Assembly (NCBI GenBank): GCA_002205965.3
Contig: NADL03000517.1
Location: 1,426,001 to 1,490,000, forward strand
Direction: 5' to 3'
Length of the DNA: 64,000 nt
Origin: Kappaphycus alvarezii
Taxonomy: Eukaryota; Rhodophyta; Florideophyceae; Gigartinales; Solieriaceae
Part shown: positions 1-9,659 of the stretch, one piece after another
Position numbering within the stretch: the first letter of the stretch is position 1
Layout of the letters: each line of letters opens with the position of its first letter
Program-made: the position numbers and the translations under genes
The notes under the pieces: model-generated
Databases searched by the model: none
Seen by the model: only the letters and a program-made list of their open reading frames with translations
Told to the model about the DNA's origin: nothing

Positions 1-69
1 CTCGTGCAGGGCCTCAGGTTTGAAGGAAAATGGTTTGAATATACTTAAAATGCTTGAATCTCTCTCCAA

Positions 70-436
70 CAGTACAGTGCAATGGTACAGAACAGTACCG
101 TACAATAAAGTACGCGACCAAATCTGGCATCAATATAGCACTGAACAATAATGTACTGTACAGTACTATACAGTGTACTGCGCATTGTCGATGGTACCGA
201 AGCGTTACTGCAGATGAAATTCAAATTAGATTCGAACTGCTGCGCACGAAGTTTAGCACTGTACCGTTGATGCCGCAACAGTCGGAACCTATTCTGCCGG
301 CCATTCGGTACTTTGCAAAACGCTGTACTGTATGATACAGTACAGTACAGTAAAGTGCGGTAGGGAAGGCTGATCAAGACATTGATTTACTGTACAGTAC
401 ATGTTCACTGTATTGTACAGTACAGTAAAGTACAGA
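70..436. promoter_or_regulatory. Cluster of GTAC-centred palindromes 5' of Harbinger transposase
   Basis: Overlapping copies of a palindromic word, TGTACTGTACAGTACA and shorter forms such as ACAGTACAGT, occur at about 70-78, 152-179, 323-353, 388-401 and 410-436. They stop about 250 bases before the transposase start at 687. Similar clusters lie upstream of other genes in this window, so I read this as a candidate promoter-associated element. It could also be an unrelated dispersed repeat. No TATA box or transcript evidence is visible. Short reading frames across this stretch are shadows of the repeat. Confidence 0.55.
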
Positions 437-686
437 AACGTTGCGGAACTGTAATAGGCCCTTCTGATAAAGAAAAGTTATGTTACTTTACAAACCATGC
501 GATTCTGGTGTGTTCTTATTTTTCATTTGACAGAAGTCTGCTAAAAAAATATCTGATATATGTTTGTTATTTACACAAGCTCAACTGTAAACTGCAGGAC
601 TTTGACTTTTCAGAACTTCTGAAATGGTATGGTGTGGGCGACAACAGAGACCTCTCTTCATGTTCACTTGAACAGCACTGTCACTT

Positions 687-1918
687 TTGGTCATGGACCT
701 ATTCAACGACAATGATGTACTGATGGCAGTAGCTTTTCTGCAGCGATCTATGCAGCAAGCGGCCGAGACCCAGCGGTACCTATCGCGCAATAGTTTCCTC
801 AACGAAGCTCTTCAAAATATGCGCAAGAACACAGATGATTGTGAAGAAAGGGAGGAATCGATGGTTGTGGGACGAGGTTCTACGATCGATGGTCTACCGA
901 TGGCAATTTATGCGAGGAGGGGCAACACTAACGAGTATCAACGTGTACGTGAACTAGATCCTAATGTCACCTTATTTGAAACTGTCTGCCACAGGAGTCG
1001 GGAAGCGTTTGATGAACTTTTTTTGTTGTGTGAAGCAGAACTTGCTAAACCGTTAAAAGTCACACCGGAATTTCAGGAGGTAAACCATCGCATTCCGAGG
1101 AAGAAGATCATGAGCACAAGGGGGCTCTTGTTTATCTATTTCGATATACTCGGCGGAACAAACGAAAGTGGGGAAGGGGTGAAGAGTGTTGGTGAAAGGT
1201 TGGGAATCTCTAGCGGTACCGTCTCAAACTACTTCCGACATCGTTTGTATGCAGTGTATACTGCCTTGGACATGTCTTTTCCAGGGCTACTTTCTTGGCC
1301 TTCAGCTGGCGAGCGTTCATTGTGTCACGGTCTGATCATCGGCTTCCCCAACTGCGTTTTTTTGTCGATGGTAACAAGAATCGAAGATGGAGACCTGGTC
1401 ATGATAAGATGCAAGAAAGGGAGTACGACGGCTACAAGAAGGCGCATGAATTTTCGATTATGGTATTCTGTGATATATTCGGAAGGTTTATTCGAGTCGA
1501 AATCACCGACAAGGGAGCTGAAAGCGACCGTAACATGTACACCGAGTCTCATATCTACAGATTTAGAGAGCAGTATCTTTCGGATGGAGAGCACGGAATG
1601 GCTGACATGGGGCTCGCCGGGGATGGAGAAATAGTCGTTCCATACAAGAGAATAGAGAGCACGGAGTGGATTTTTAGGGGTAGTTATAGTCGTGACATCC
1701 GATCCTGTCGCATGGTTAACGAGTGGGGAATTGGCTACATCCACAACCGGGTCAGAATTTTCCTCGGAAGATGGCCATTTGATGACACGCTTCTCTGTAT
1801 GGCCTACAAAAGCGCATTGCTGTTGGCAAATTGGACTTTTGACAGGTGTTTTTTCGCCTTGATGAAGATAGAACAGTACATAGAGATGTTGAAGCAGCAT
1901 GAAAATTCGTTTAGTTAA
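687..1918 (+). pseudogene. PIF/Harbinger (DDE_4) transposase, copy A, one frameshift
   Basis: Transposase of the PIF/Harbinger superfamily, a nuclear cut-and-paste enzyme. The first frame (687 to about 1360) carries an N-terminal region and a helix-turn-helix-like stretch (VGERLGISSGTVSNYF, about residues 168-183). The second frame (about 1355-1918) carries the DDE core: FVDGNK (first Asp), MADMGLAGDGEIVVPYK (second Asp region) and MVNEWGIGYIHNRVRIFLG (catalytic Glu). The two frames meet in a run of seven T at 1357-1363; one extra T would join them. Apart from that shift, total length of about 410 residues is normal for the family. It faces a Myb-like gene on the opposite strand, a common second gene of Harbinger elements. 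Inverted repeats and the TTA/TAA target site were sought but not found. It belongs to a different sublineage from the copies near 32, 36 and 43 kb. Confidence 0.85.
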
Positions 1919-1942
1919 GGGCGGGAACGAAGGGTCTTTAGC

Positions 1943-2020
1943 AAGGAGCGAAGCTCGGAGGACGCGCGGAGCGTGGCCGCGGGGGGTCGGGGAGACGCCC
2001 GCGGAGCGACGCCCTGGGCC
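1943..2020. other. GC-rich spacer between convergent Harbinger genes, copy A
   Basis: This short block is strikingly GC-rich against its surroundings. It contains repeated GGAGCG words (GGAGCGAAGCTC, GCGGAGCG twice) and several CCGCGG/GCCCGC stretches able to fold. It sits exactly between the 3' ends of the transposase (stop at 1916-1918) and the Myb-like gene (stop near 2051). Comparable GC-rich spacers occupy the same place in Harbinger copies B and C. A role in two-way termination or transposition is an inference only. Confidence 0.45.
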
Positions 2021-2050
2021 ATAAATGGTAAAATTGCACTTTGAAAACGC

Positions 2051-3026
2051 TCAGGAAGCATTCTTGTTGCTATCGTATTCCGGATTCTCCATTGCTTCTG
2101 GAAGAGTGTAATCGGCCTCAACCGAGGTACTTAGAACTCCGGCGGAGTCTTTTGGGGTTTCATCAGTTTTCTCGTGGAGATTGAGATCCATGGTTAGCTC
2201 TTCCCTGACGAAAGAAGTCGGAGGGCGTAAGGCGATTTCTGGAACTAAAAGTCCGTTCTTCTGTTCTATCAAGGCCAGGAAGGATCCAAGCTCCTTGCAC
2301 GAATTCACGCTGACTTGAACACTGGCAACGGCGGCGTTTGCATTCAGTGTTTGAGCCCTCAGATTCTGCAGCGTGATAGTCGTGTCCTGCTTGCGCTTCT
2401 TCTCCTTTGCGGCCGCCAACTTCGACTTGCCCAACGCATAGTCAGCCTTTCTTTTCTCAATTCGAGCGAACTTCTGGTGACGGGATTCCCTCTGTCGCTG
2501 CATTGATTTACGGGTATCATTATCTGTTGATTCCTTCCTCTTCTCCACCTCTACCTTCCATTCCAACACCGCCTGGTGAAGTGAATGCTCAGCGCCGTCC
2601 GGCTTGCACCCATCTCTTACCATCGCCACTAACTCCCCGTGTTCCCCCACAATCGTCTGCAACTTCTTTGATAGTCCCGGTACCGTACTTGTGGTGTAGC
2701 CTACGTTGCTTCCCGTGACTTTGCCCATGTCCTCACGCCTCCATGTGATTCCGTACTGCAACTGATCCGTTACCTTCTTTTGATCTGTATAATGTCTTGT
2801 GCGCGCTGCATGGGCGAGATCACTCCAAAGTCTTGCCTTTCTGGCATGCAGCATCCCTTGCAGTTAGTTGCTCTATGATCAATGCGCGCTCAATGACGTT
2901 CGGTCGAAATCGCTCACATGTAGGCTTCGAATGCGTACCGAGTGTTGATGTTGCCCCGATGGATACAGCAATAGATGATGTTGCAGGAAGCATGGGTTCC
3001 TGGGTGGACCGGGTAGGTGTATTCAT
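2051..3026 (-). pseudogene. Myb/SANT-like coiled-coil partner protein of Harbinger copy A, frameshifted
   Basis: Two overlapping frames make one protein. The N-terminal frame (3026 to about 2850) contains RFRPNVIERALIIEQLTARD, and the next frame (about 2854-2051) continues with HARKARLWSDLAHAART and a long charged coiled coil (about residues 85-160, rich in E, K, R and Q). The helix-rich start followed by a coiled coil resembles the trihelix/Myb-like proteins that Harbinger elements encode to bind their ends and import the transposase. A clear Trp-based SANT signature is only partly visible, so the family call rests on layout as much as sequence. The gene runs tail to tail with the transposase. 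The frameshift lies near 2850. A GTACAGTAC palindrome (3094-3103) lies about 70 bases upstream of the start. Confidence 0.6.
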
Positions 3027-3093
3027 GTCGAAGATTGAGTTGGTACGGATGGGGATGAGGATGATGGGAACGAACTTGCATCCATTCCTGGTA

Positions 3094-3103
3094 TGTACAG
3101 TAC
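3094..3103. promoter_or_regulatory. TGTACAGTAC palindrome upstream of Myb-like gene A
   Basis: A single copy of the GTAC-centred palindrome lies about 70 bases before the minus-strand start at 3026. It fits the pattern of this word lying 5' of genes across the window. The function is unproven. Confidence 0.4.
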
Positions 3104-3129
3104 TTTTTGACCTATGCGTGTCTGAATTC

Positions 3130-4503
3130 CCGCCAAAATGATAACAGTAACCTTAACAGTAGCATTCTCTTTGGTTCTGTTAAAACTTCTGTGACACATT
3201 AATTTAGTCTGATTTTTCATTTCCGTTATTTCCCAATTAAACACATTTTCAGACCAAATTTTTGCTTATTGCATTTTTAAGCTTATTTTCTCTTAATTAA
3301 AAAGGTCTATTACAAAATCATTTTGACAAACACTGCTGCCACTGTAAGAAGCGGAATGTACATTCCAGATTTATACCAAAGGGCGATGACAAGTACTGTA
3401 CGCTGGTCTCGTGATAAGAGGAACCCGGACGTGGTCTAAACGTCGTTCCAATTATCATGAGTTCCAAATAAGATAGAAATATGAAAAGGCCCTTAATTTG
3501 ATGATGGGATGGGTATCAGTACCCGCCGATAAAATTTTCATGTACAATTACATCTTGATATAAGATGAAGAGGAAGAAGAATGACGCTTTATTGTTTGAA
3601 AACAAGTCTGCACTTCACAGGATCTCGGGTTCTGCTAGACGGACGACTCCGGGCAATGGCTGAACCAATTGCCCACTCAAGCGCTCAAGCGAGAAAGGGA
3701 CAGGAAGAAAATTCCACCACCTGAACCGTGAATACAAGAATAAGCACGGAATATCAGCTGTTTATCCTTATATAGATGCCATTCCTATACTGAAGAGTGT
3801 ACTGGGCTGTACTGCAAGGTATGGTACTTGTACAGTGGATTCTGTCCTAACGGTCGTGACCAATCACGGGCCACGACTGATCTGACTTGGCAACTACAAT
3901 GACTTGTGCCCTAGATTGCCATGCGGCAGTACTATTGTACAGTACTGTGTTGTGCAAAGTGGCTACCTTCTACTATATCTACTGGTTTATCGCTATCCGA
4001 ACGCCTATATAAGGAATTCCTCACTACCCGATCGGTGCGTTAGAAGGACAAGGGACTATAGACCACTACTGGTGAATTGGGCTAATCGGCTGGTTTAGGA
4101 GCCCGCCCTATTAAAATACTCAAATGCGGGACTTCCACGACATCCCAGAGAATGTTTTTGCCCTTTCGCTGTGCCTGTCCTTTTTCGCTCTCCCTCGCTG
4201 ACAACGCGTCTACCCCAGTACTATTGTAGAATTTTTGTGGGATTGATTCATGGTAGATACGTAGGTCGAGTATTGTTGCTGGTTGTTTATGTGCGAATAC
4301 GAGCTACAGACTGATCAAATAGGGTTAAACGCAATTGCTGGGCTCTCTGCTCGACACCTTTTCACTTTCCCGCTGTTCACTCAGGTCCTGTCGCCTAGCA
4401 CCGCATTTAAAAGGGGCGGATGGGCTCTGAGTTTACAACACAAATCCCTGTCAGTACCTTTTCATTGCATTCTCCATGCCATTCGGATGAAGACTGTTGC
4501 TCT
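3130..4503. other. No recognised gene; palindrome clusters and possible decayed LTR
   Basis: I see no coding region I can support here. GTAC palindromes recur at about 3798-3835 and 3927-3950 (CAGTACTATTGTACAGTACT). A minus-strand polyadenylation-like signal (plus-strand gctttattg near 3587) and a TATATAAG word near 4004-4011 could belong to a decayed solo LTR, but I could not define its ends or find a second copy. Confidence 0.3.
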
Positions 4504-4508
4504 TTAGT
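4504..4508. repeat. Target-site duplication (left copy, TTAGT)
   Basis: TTAGT directly left of the 3' LTR is identical to 9655-9659 directly right of the 5' LTR. A 5-base duplication is usual for Ty3/gypsy integrases. Confidence 0.85.
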
Positions 4509-4862
4509 TCCAAGAATTGTACTCGTGAAGGCGATAGGGGTCAGCCGTCGACCGTGGGCACCCCTCCAGAGGTGCCATTTTAAGGAGTGAAGTCCGCACA
4601 GACAGACTTACATGTAGAATTCTAATTAAAACCAGGGCCCCTGGTCGTTTCAACCGCTAATAATTGGCGGGAAGCCAAAAAAGGGGCCCATAAAGCCCAG
4701 AAGCGGCACTTGATGTGCACGTATGCAACGCGAATACCCCTAACCTGGAAGCCATTTTCTACCAAATCGCCCCGAACAGTATCTACCAAATCGCCCCGAA
4801 CAATATCAAAATCGACGCTTACATCTAAGCCCGGCCAGACGGCTGAGTATCAGTTTGTTGCA
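4509..4862 (-). repeat. 3' LTR of the gypsy chromovirus
   Basis: It matches 9325-9654 end to end. The plus-strand left end reads TCCAAGAATTG instead of TGCAAGAATTG, so the terminal CA of the minus-strand LTR is mutated to GA. It carries an extra 24-base tandem copy around TACCAAATCGCCCCGAACA (about 4768-4805). It ends in TTGCA on the plus strand. Confidence 0.88.
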
Positions 4863-4880
4863 CTATACCTCCCCCGTACA
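4863..4880 (-). other. Polypurine tract of the gypsy element
   Basis: The minus strand reads GGGGGAGGTATAG immediately before the 3' LTR, the position and base content expected for the plus-strand primer. Confidence 0.6.
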
Positions 4881-4929
4881 GAGTGGACGCCCACGTCAAC
4901 TACTGTAAATGTGGCAGTATGCCGTGAAC

Positions 4930-5262
4930 TGTAATTTAATCGAGGAAAGCCTTCGTTACAGTGCCATCTTCATCAATAAAGTCCTTTGTGGGTAGCCATT
5001 CCGCTTCATGTCGAGGTGTCCCTTTCAATATCGTGATCCATTAGTATCCTCTCCTACGTTTCCGGTGTGCAAAAATCCCTTGAACTTCGAAAAGTACCTC
5101 TTCAGAAGGTGACAGTAAGGGATTCAGACGCTGCGGGATGGGTATTGCTATTTTTTCTGGCTGCTCTCGGTGTGGGGTCGTGTGGACACCATGTACAACC
5201 GGGTGAATCTTGGCCGAAGCATGTAAATCCAATCTAACTTCATTCTTCCGAATCATCTCCAA
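4930..5262 (-). pseudogene. Integrase C-terminal region with chromodomain, interrupted by TAA
   Basis: The frame 5262-5041 gives KIHPVVHGVHTTPHREQ and then EEVLFEVQGIFAHRKRRRGY. It stops at TAA (plus-strand 5041-5043). The same frame then continues with WITILKGTPRHEAEWLPTKD and FIDEDGT, which is the second half of a chromodomain. Chromoviruses use this domain to steer integration to heterochromatin. The stop sits where related proteins usually have a Gln, so a single C-to-T change on the coding strand could explain it. Confidence 0.72.
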
Positions 5263-5363
5263 AACCTTAAATGGTCTGAACCGCTTCCCACCAAGGTTGC
5301 TTGATGGCTATACCTTCGCAATTGCATCTTTAAAGAGAACGCGGTCAATCCATACTTATTCTC

Positions 5364-6110
5364 CTATTTAATATTTTGCCGGCCTAAATTTCTTTGCGGA
5401 GTAGCCACTTTTCTTTGCCTTCTCGCGATTTCGTTCGAGAAGTTTGCATCTTTCAGGACTGCCTTCATTATTTTCTTGAACACGTTGACTAATTCTACTG
5501 GTGTCTTATTCCGAGTCAGAAGATGTAATGGAGACCTGGCATCCATCCCAAATCAACTTTAAATGGAGAAGCTCCCAAACTTTGAGAAAGAGCGGAATTG
5601 TATGCGAACTCTGCCGCCGGAAGAAGGTTGTCCCAGTAGTCTTGTTGAAGAGAGCCATAGCTGCGCAAGTAGTTTTCCAACATTCGGTTCATAACTTCTG
5701 ATGCTCCATCTTTTTGAGGCATATGTAGTAGACATTTTCAATGAAACCCCGCACAATTGCATAAGATGCTTCTAGAATTTCGACGTGAACTTCAGATATC
5801 GATCTCGATCGGATACAATAGAATCTGGGGAGCCGTGATACTTAAATATCTCGGAAAAGAAATCGTCAGCAGCATCTTCTGCTGTATCAATTGTACGGCA
5901 CGGCAGAAAGTGTACCCTGCGAGAAAGTCTATCCACTCATGTGGTAATAGCATAGAACCCCCGTTTTGTCTTTAGCAAGGCTATTGTAAAGGTTGTCCCA
6001 ACAGATACCCAGCGTCGGTCCGGAACATCAAAAGTATGTGGGTCTGTTAACCGTTTCCCAGTTTGGTCTTTCTGTTGTTGGCATGAGAGACATCCATCAC
6101 ATTAACGCTT
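5364..6110 (-). pseudogene. Gypsy integrase, several frameshifts, first catalytic Asp apparently lost
   Basis: Several minus-strand frames cover the domain. About 6110-6065 gives the zinc-finger end (CDGCLSCQQQKDQTG). About 6050-5930 gives the core start (VPDRRWVSVGTTFTIAL, then AITTWVDRLSRRVHF). About 5820 gives DSIVSDRDRYLKF (second Asp), and 5722-5516 gives MPQKDGASEVMNRMLENYLR (catalytic Glu) with YWDNLLPAAEFAYNSA. Where the family has an Asp after WESV (as in SMDF), this copy reads VGTTF, so the first Asp seems replaced. The linker 5546-5364 follows. The chromodomain lies further downstream. Confidence 0.75.
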
Positions 6111-6526
6111 TACATCGCGCGTCTTTTTTTCCAACGATATCCTTCTAGTCGAGAGAATGTCTTCAAAGAGCCAAGTTTCCTGCCAATCTGTAGTCATGAG
6201 CCAGAAACAAAACATCCCGAACTCGTCGTCGAGGCACTCAAACCTTTGACCTGTAAATCAACCTCCCATTATCCCATTAAAACAAGGGGAGCATTTGTAC
6301 GATTTTTTCTCGTTGAAGGGGCTTCTGTGGGAATATCTCCTTCTAGCTCCTTGATAATTTCCCCGAAAAATTGATCCTCCCTTTAATCATGGCTGAAGTC
6401 GTTGGTGACGATTGCACGACTCACCTCTGTATTTCTCAACTCAAGATATGACCCGTTCATGATGTGGGGAGCCCTAGACAGAACATCTCCCAAAACATTC
6501 AATCGTCCTAGTGTCAAATTCACCTT

Positions 6527-6808
6527 TTAAATATTAGATTGGGATAGTAGATCGAGCCAACGGGCCTCCTTTCTACTCAAGTTCGGCTTTGTGAAGAAGT
6601 GGTGCAGAACTTGATTATCAGTGAGCACCTCAAATGAATTTCCTTCCAAATAGAAGCGAAACCGCTTTAGGAAGTAAGCAAATCCCAATAGCTCTCGCTC
6701 TTTTACAGTGTAGATTTCCTCCGCCGGCGACAATTTCGGCGAAAAGTACGACACGACTCTTTCGGCTCCCTTTGAATCTAAATGCGTTAGAGTTCCACCG
6801 AACGCCAA
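6527..6808 (-). pseudogene. Gypsy RNase H fragment
   Basis: This frame reads MAFGGTLTH..., VVSYFSPKLSPAEEIYTVKERELLGF and LEGNSFEVLTDNQVLHHFFTKP, the usual RNase H order with an acidic residue in TVKEREL and LTDNQ. The first Asp-containing strand (usually SDASD) lies upstream, out of frame or lost. It follows the reverse transcriptase, as expected for Ty3/gypsy. Confidence 0.78.
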
Positions 6809-6973
6809 CTAGGACGCGTCAACGTGACAGCGGAACGGTTTCTCTCAATTCGGGAGCACCAGTACTGGGGAAGCAGAAATGACATCTTTCAGCTACGCAA
6901 ACGCGGCATCACAATTTTCGTCCCATTTGTTTATTCCCATTCCTTTTTTCGTAAGCGAACGTAAGTGGGGCTG

Positions 6974-8106
6974 CTATCCTTGAAAACCCTTGGATAAAAC
7001 TTCGGAGAATTGTAGAAGCCCGATGAAACCTCGAAGCTCAATCAGAGAGTTTGGACGGGGCCATTTTTGAATCACCTCGATCTTAGTGGGATTCACACGA
7101 ATAACATCTTCTGCAGTGATCATTCCCAGAGATTCCGTTTCCTGTTTCATAAAAGTACATTTCTTCGGAGATACATACAGTTTCTTGTCTCTTAATCGAG
7201 TAAGTACCGTTTCCAGGTGCATCAAATGCTCTTCCTCTGTCTTACTGAACACCAACAGGTCATCCATGTAAACCACGATGAAAACATCAATACAATCATG
7301 GAATATTCTATTCAAAAAGGATTGAAATGTTGCCGAGGAATTACAGAGGCCTATTGGCATGAAAAGATATTCAAATTGTCCATACTTCGTATTGAAGGCA
7401 GTTTTCTCAATGCCTTCGGGTCTGACGCGAATTTGATGGAACCCCGTTTTGAGATCGAGTTTGGAAAAAACTTCGCTTCTCCGAGTCGATCGAACCTCTC
7501 ATCGGATCTGGGCAGTTGGGAATTGTTCCGTTTCGTAATACGATTCAAGGCTCGATAGTCTACGAGAGCCCTTGGCCCGCTCCTATCTTTCACAAAGAAG
7601 AGAGATGCTCCAGAAGGTGGCTTGCTGCGACGAATCTTCCCCTTCTCCAGCAATTCGACGACATACTCCTTCACTTCCATTATTTCAGTGGTAGATAGCT
7701 GGTCCAAGGGCCGCAGGGGAGGTTTTGGTGTTGGATCCGTCTCAATGGCATGGTACACATCACGAGACGGAAGAAGACCTTCAGGAAGCTCATTCCTGAA
7801 CACCCCTGCATATCTTCCCAATACTTCCTTCAGCTTCGGTTTGAGATTAGCAAATTTCTCTTTTCCGCCATCCCTCCAAAAATGGGTAGGGAGAAGAAGT
7901 TGAAAAAGCTCGAAATCCTCCTTCGCGCCATTCTTTCGCAGCAAACTACGGAACTTCTTCTCTCCCAAATTGGTTACCTTGCAATGATTCTTATAGCTGG
8001 GTTCCACAGTGGTGGGTAAGACCAAGTCACCTACAGTTAATTCAGGGATATGGCAATGCATGTCAAGCAAAATATCGTGCCGAGAATCGGCGACGGCCCA
8101 ATTCAA
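6974..8106 (-). pseudogene. Gypsy reverse transcriptase, frameshifted
   Basis: Two frames cover one domain. The first (8106 to about 7351) has the N-terminal fingers: HAIETDPTPKPPLRPL, KYVVELLEKGKI-like spacing, PSGASLFFVKDRSG and LVDYRALNRITKRNN. The second (7360-6974) starts at MPIGLCNSSATFQSFLNRI and holds the catalytic YMDDLLVFSK and the LGMI..DVIRVNPTKIEVI thumb motif. The first frame drifts out of register after about 7510, so a section of the palm including the first Asp box is not read in frame. The YMDD box itself is intact. Confidence 0.85.
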
Positions 8107-8127
8107 TCTATAGACGTGTGACCCGAT

Positions 8128-8310
8128 TTATAGCTCGGCCTCAATTAGTACTTCAAGTGTGGTTTCAACCGAATCGCGCTTTGAGTGCATCACAGTCATT
8201 GACGTCAGTTCCCCCTTGAGCGACTTCCAATGCTTCCGCACAAAATCCTTCGACACTACATTCGTATTGCAGCCGTAATCCTTAAGCACAGTAACAGAAT
8301 GCCCTTGCAT
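8128..8310 (-). pseudogene. Gypsy aspartic protease fragment
   Basis: A 60-residue piece contains VLKDYGCNTNVVSKDF, which aligns with the retropepsin active-site region where families show D-[ST]-G. Here the motif reads KDYG, so the catalytic triad is altered. It lies between gag (8448) and the reverse transcriptase frame (8106), the standard order. A stop separates it from the next frame. Confidence 0.6.
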
Positions 8311-8447
8311 TTGACCGTCGAAAACAATGAGAGCCCCAACTGGTATAGGGTCATCACTATCGTGTTTCTTCGGAGTAGGGCTCTCACATTCACACTCAAA
8401 TGATAAAGATCCTCCCGGAGCGTATTCCTTTATTTTAGAAGGACCTC

Positions 8448-9257
8448 TTAGTTTTCTTCTTCGTCTACGTCATACTTATCGGCTGGTTCTTCAAATGTAA
8501 CCGTAGTGTTCGAAACAGAGGCACCGTGACCATACTTCCCACATTTCCACGGTCTGCAACCGACCTTGTGACACTTTATGATGGTTTTGTTACGAAGATC
8601 CGTCATCTCATCCTTCGTAAATCGTCGGCGTCGTTTTTCCATGTTCCCGATTTCCATGGGTATCGGTGCCTCCCCACTGGAACTTGCACCTCCGCTCTTC
8701 GGCGGCTCACCCAGGCCTCTAGCAGCAAATAAAGCGCTGTCCACACGAAGTGCAATTCGAGCTGTATCCTCAAAGCTCGTCACTGCCGACTTCAACACTT
8801 CAATCCGAGCTTCGTACGTTAAACCTGAACAGAACTTATCCCACTTCTCTCCATCAGTCACGTCTGGTATGATCAACACAATGTTCCGAAACTTAGCAAG
8901 ATAACTCGACAAGCAGCTTGTTTGCTTGAGCCTTCGAAGCTTATCTCTTGCCCGACGAACATGATCCTGTGGAACAAACTCTCGCATAACAGCCTTCTTA
9001 AAATCATCCCAGGTGCCAGGGGTACGATTGCCCTGGACCATCGCGTACCACCAAAAGGCAGCCGTAAAAGTCAGGAAAGAAGACGCATACATTATGCTAT
9101 TTGCATCAGACAATGGAGAAAAATGATTGCAAAGCTGTGTCAAAGTCAAGAATTGCTCCATTTTGAAAATACAGGTGTTCACCGTGGGAAACTCTCGCGT
9201 GCTATCATACGACTCGGGCTTGTAGGGCTTCATTTTGAAGGCCTCCATACTGGCCAT
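8448..9257 (-). CDS. gag: Gypsy gag (nucleocapsid) protein
   Basis: This uninterrupted frame of 269 residues begins close to the primer binding site. Residues about 60-165 match the retrotransposon Gag capsid pattern (FLTFTAAFWWYAMVQ, WDDFKKAVMREFVP, LSSYLAKFRNIV). Near the C-terminus KCHKVGCRPWKCGKYGHG resembles a CCHC zinc knuckle that has lost its regular spacing, so nucleic-acid binding may be impaired. Protease and polymerase frames follow downstream on the same strand. The start Met at 9257 lies about 55 bases from the PBS, normal for such elements. Confidence 0.82.
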   Translation of the reverse strand: MASMEAFKMKPYKPESYDSTREFPTVNTCIFKMEQFLTLTQLCNHFSPLSDANSIMYASSFLTFTAAFWWYAMVQGNRTPGTWDDFKKAVMREFVPQDHVRRARDKLRRLKQTSCLSSYLAKFRNIVLIIPDVTDGEKWDKFCSGLTYEARIEVLKSAVTSFEDTARIALRVDSALFAARGLGEPPKSGGASSSGEAPIPMEIGNMEKRRRRFTKDEMTDLRNKTIIKCHKVGCRPWKCGKYGHGASVSNTTVTFEEPADKYDVDEEEN

Positions 9258-9310
9258 ATCAAAACAACAGAGAAGAGATATTGGTGAAAAGTCACAGATC
9301 GGCGCAATAA

Positions 9311-9323
9311 CGCGATGCTACCA
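9311..9323 (-). other. Primer binding site (initiator Met tRNA type)
   Basis: One base inside the 5' LTR the minus strand reads TGGTAGCATCGCG. The first seven bases complement the GCTACCA 3' end typical of eukaryotic initiator methionine tRNA. The rest departs from animal or yeast versions, so the exact primer is inferred. Confidence 0.6.
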
Positions 9324-9324
9324 A

Positions 9325-9654
9325 TGCAAGAATTGTAGTCATGAAGGCGATGAAGGTCAGCCGTCGACCGTGGGGACCCCTCTAGCTTCGCCATTTTAAG
9401 GAGTGAAGTCCGTACAGACAGACTTAAACGTAGAATTCTAATTAAAAATAGGGCCCCTGGTCGTTTCAACCGCTAGTAATTGGCGGAAAGCCAAAAAAGG
9501 GGCCCATACAGCCCAGAAACGGCACTTGACGTGCACGTATGCAACGCGAATACCCCTAACCTGGAAGCCATTTTCTACCAAACCGCCCCGAAAAGTATCA
9601 AAATCGCCGCTTACATCTAAGCCCGGCCAGACGCCTGAGTATCAGTTTTTTGCA
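9325..9654 (-). repeat. 5' LTR of the gypsy chromovirus
   Basis: A direct repeat of 4509-4862 with about 8% substitutions by eye. Its minus-strand ends are TGCAA...TTGCA, the canonical TG...CA. It should hold the element promoter. I see no strong TATA box. Confidence 0.88.
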
Positions 9655-9659
9655 TTAGT
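9655..9659. repeat. Target-site duplication (right copy, TTAGT)
   Basis: This is an exact match to the left copy at 4504-4508 and defines the outer edge of the gypsy element. Confidence 0.85.

Larger units (their letters stand above)
4509..9654 (-). mobile_element. Full-length Ty3/gypsy chromovirus retrotransposon with TTAGT target duplication
   Basis: The element reads on the minus strand in the order gag, protease, reverse transcriptase, RNase H, integrase, chromodomain. Direct LTRs of 330 bp (9325-9654, 5') and 354 bp (4509-4862, 3') bound it. The 5-base TTAGT at 4504-4508 is repeated exactly at 9655-9659, which fixes both ends. A primer binding site and a polypurine tract sit where expected. 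By eye the LTRs differ at about 28 of 330 aligned bases, plus one 24-base length difference made by a short tandem duplication in the 3' LTR, so the insertion is old. The coding part has several frameshifts and stops, so the copy is almost certainly inactive on its own. Confidence 0.92.
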
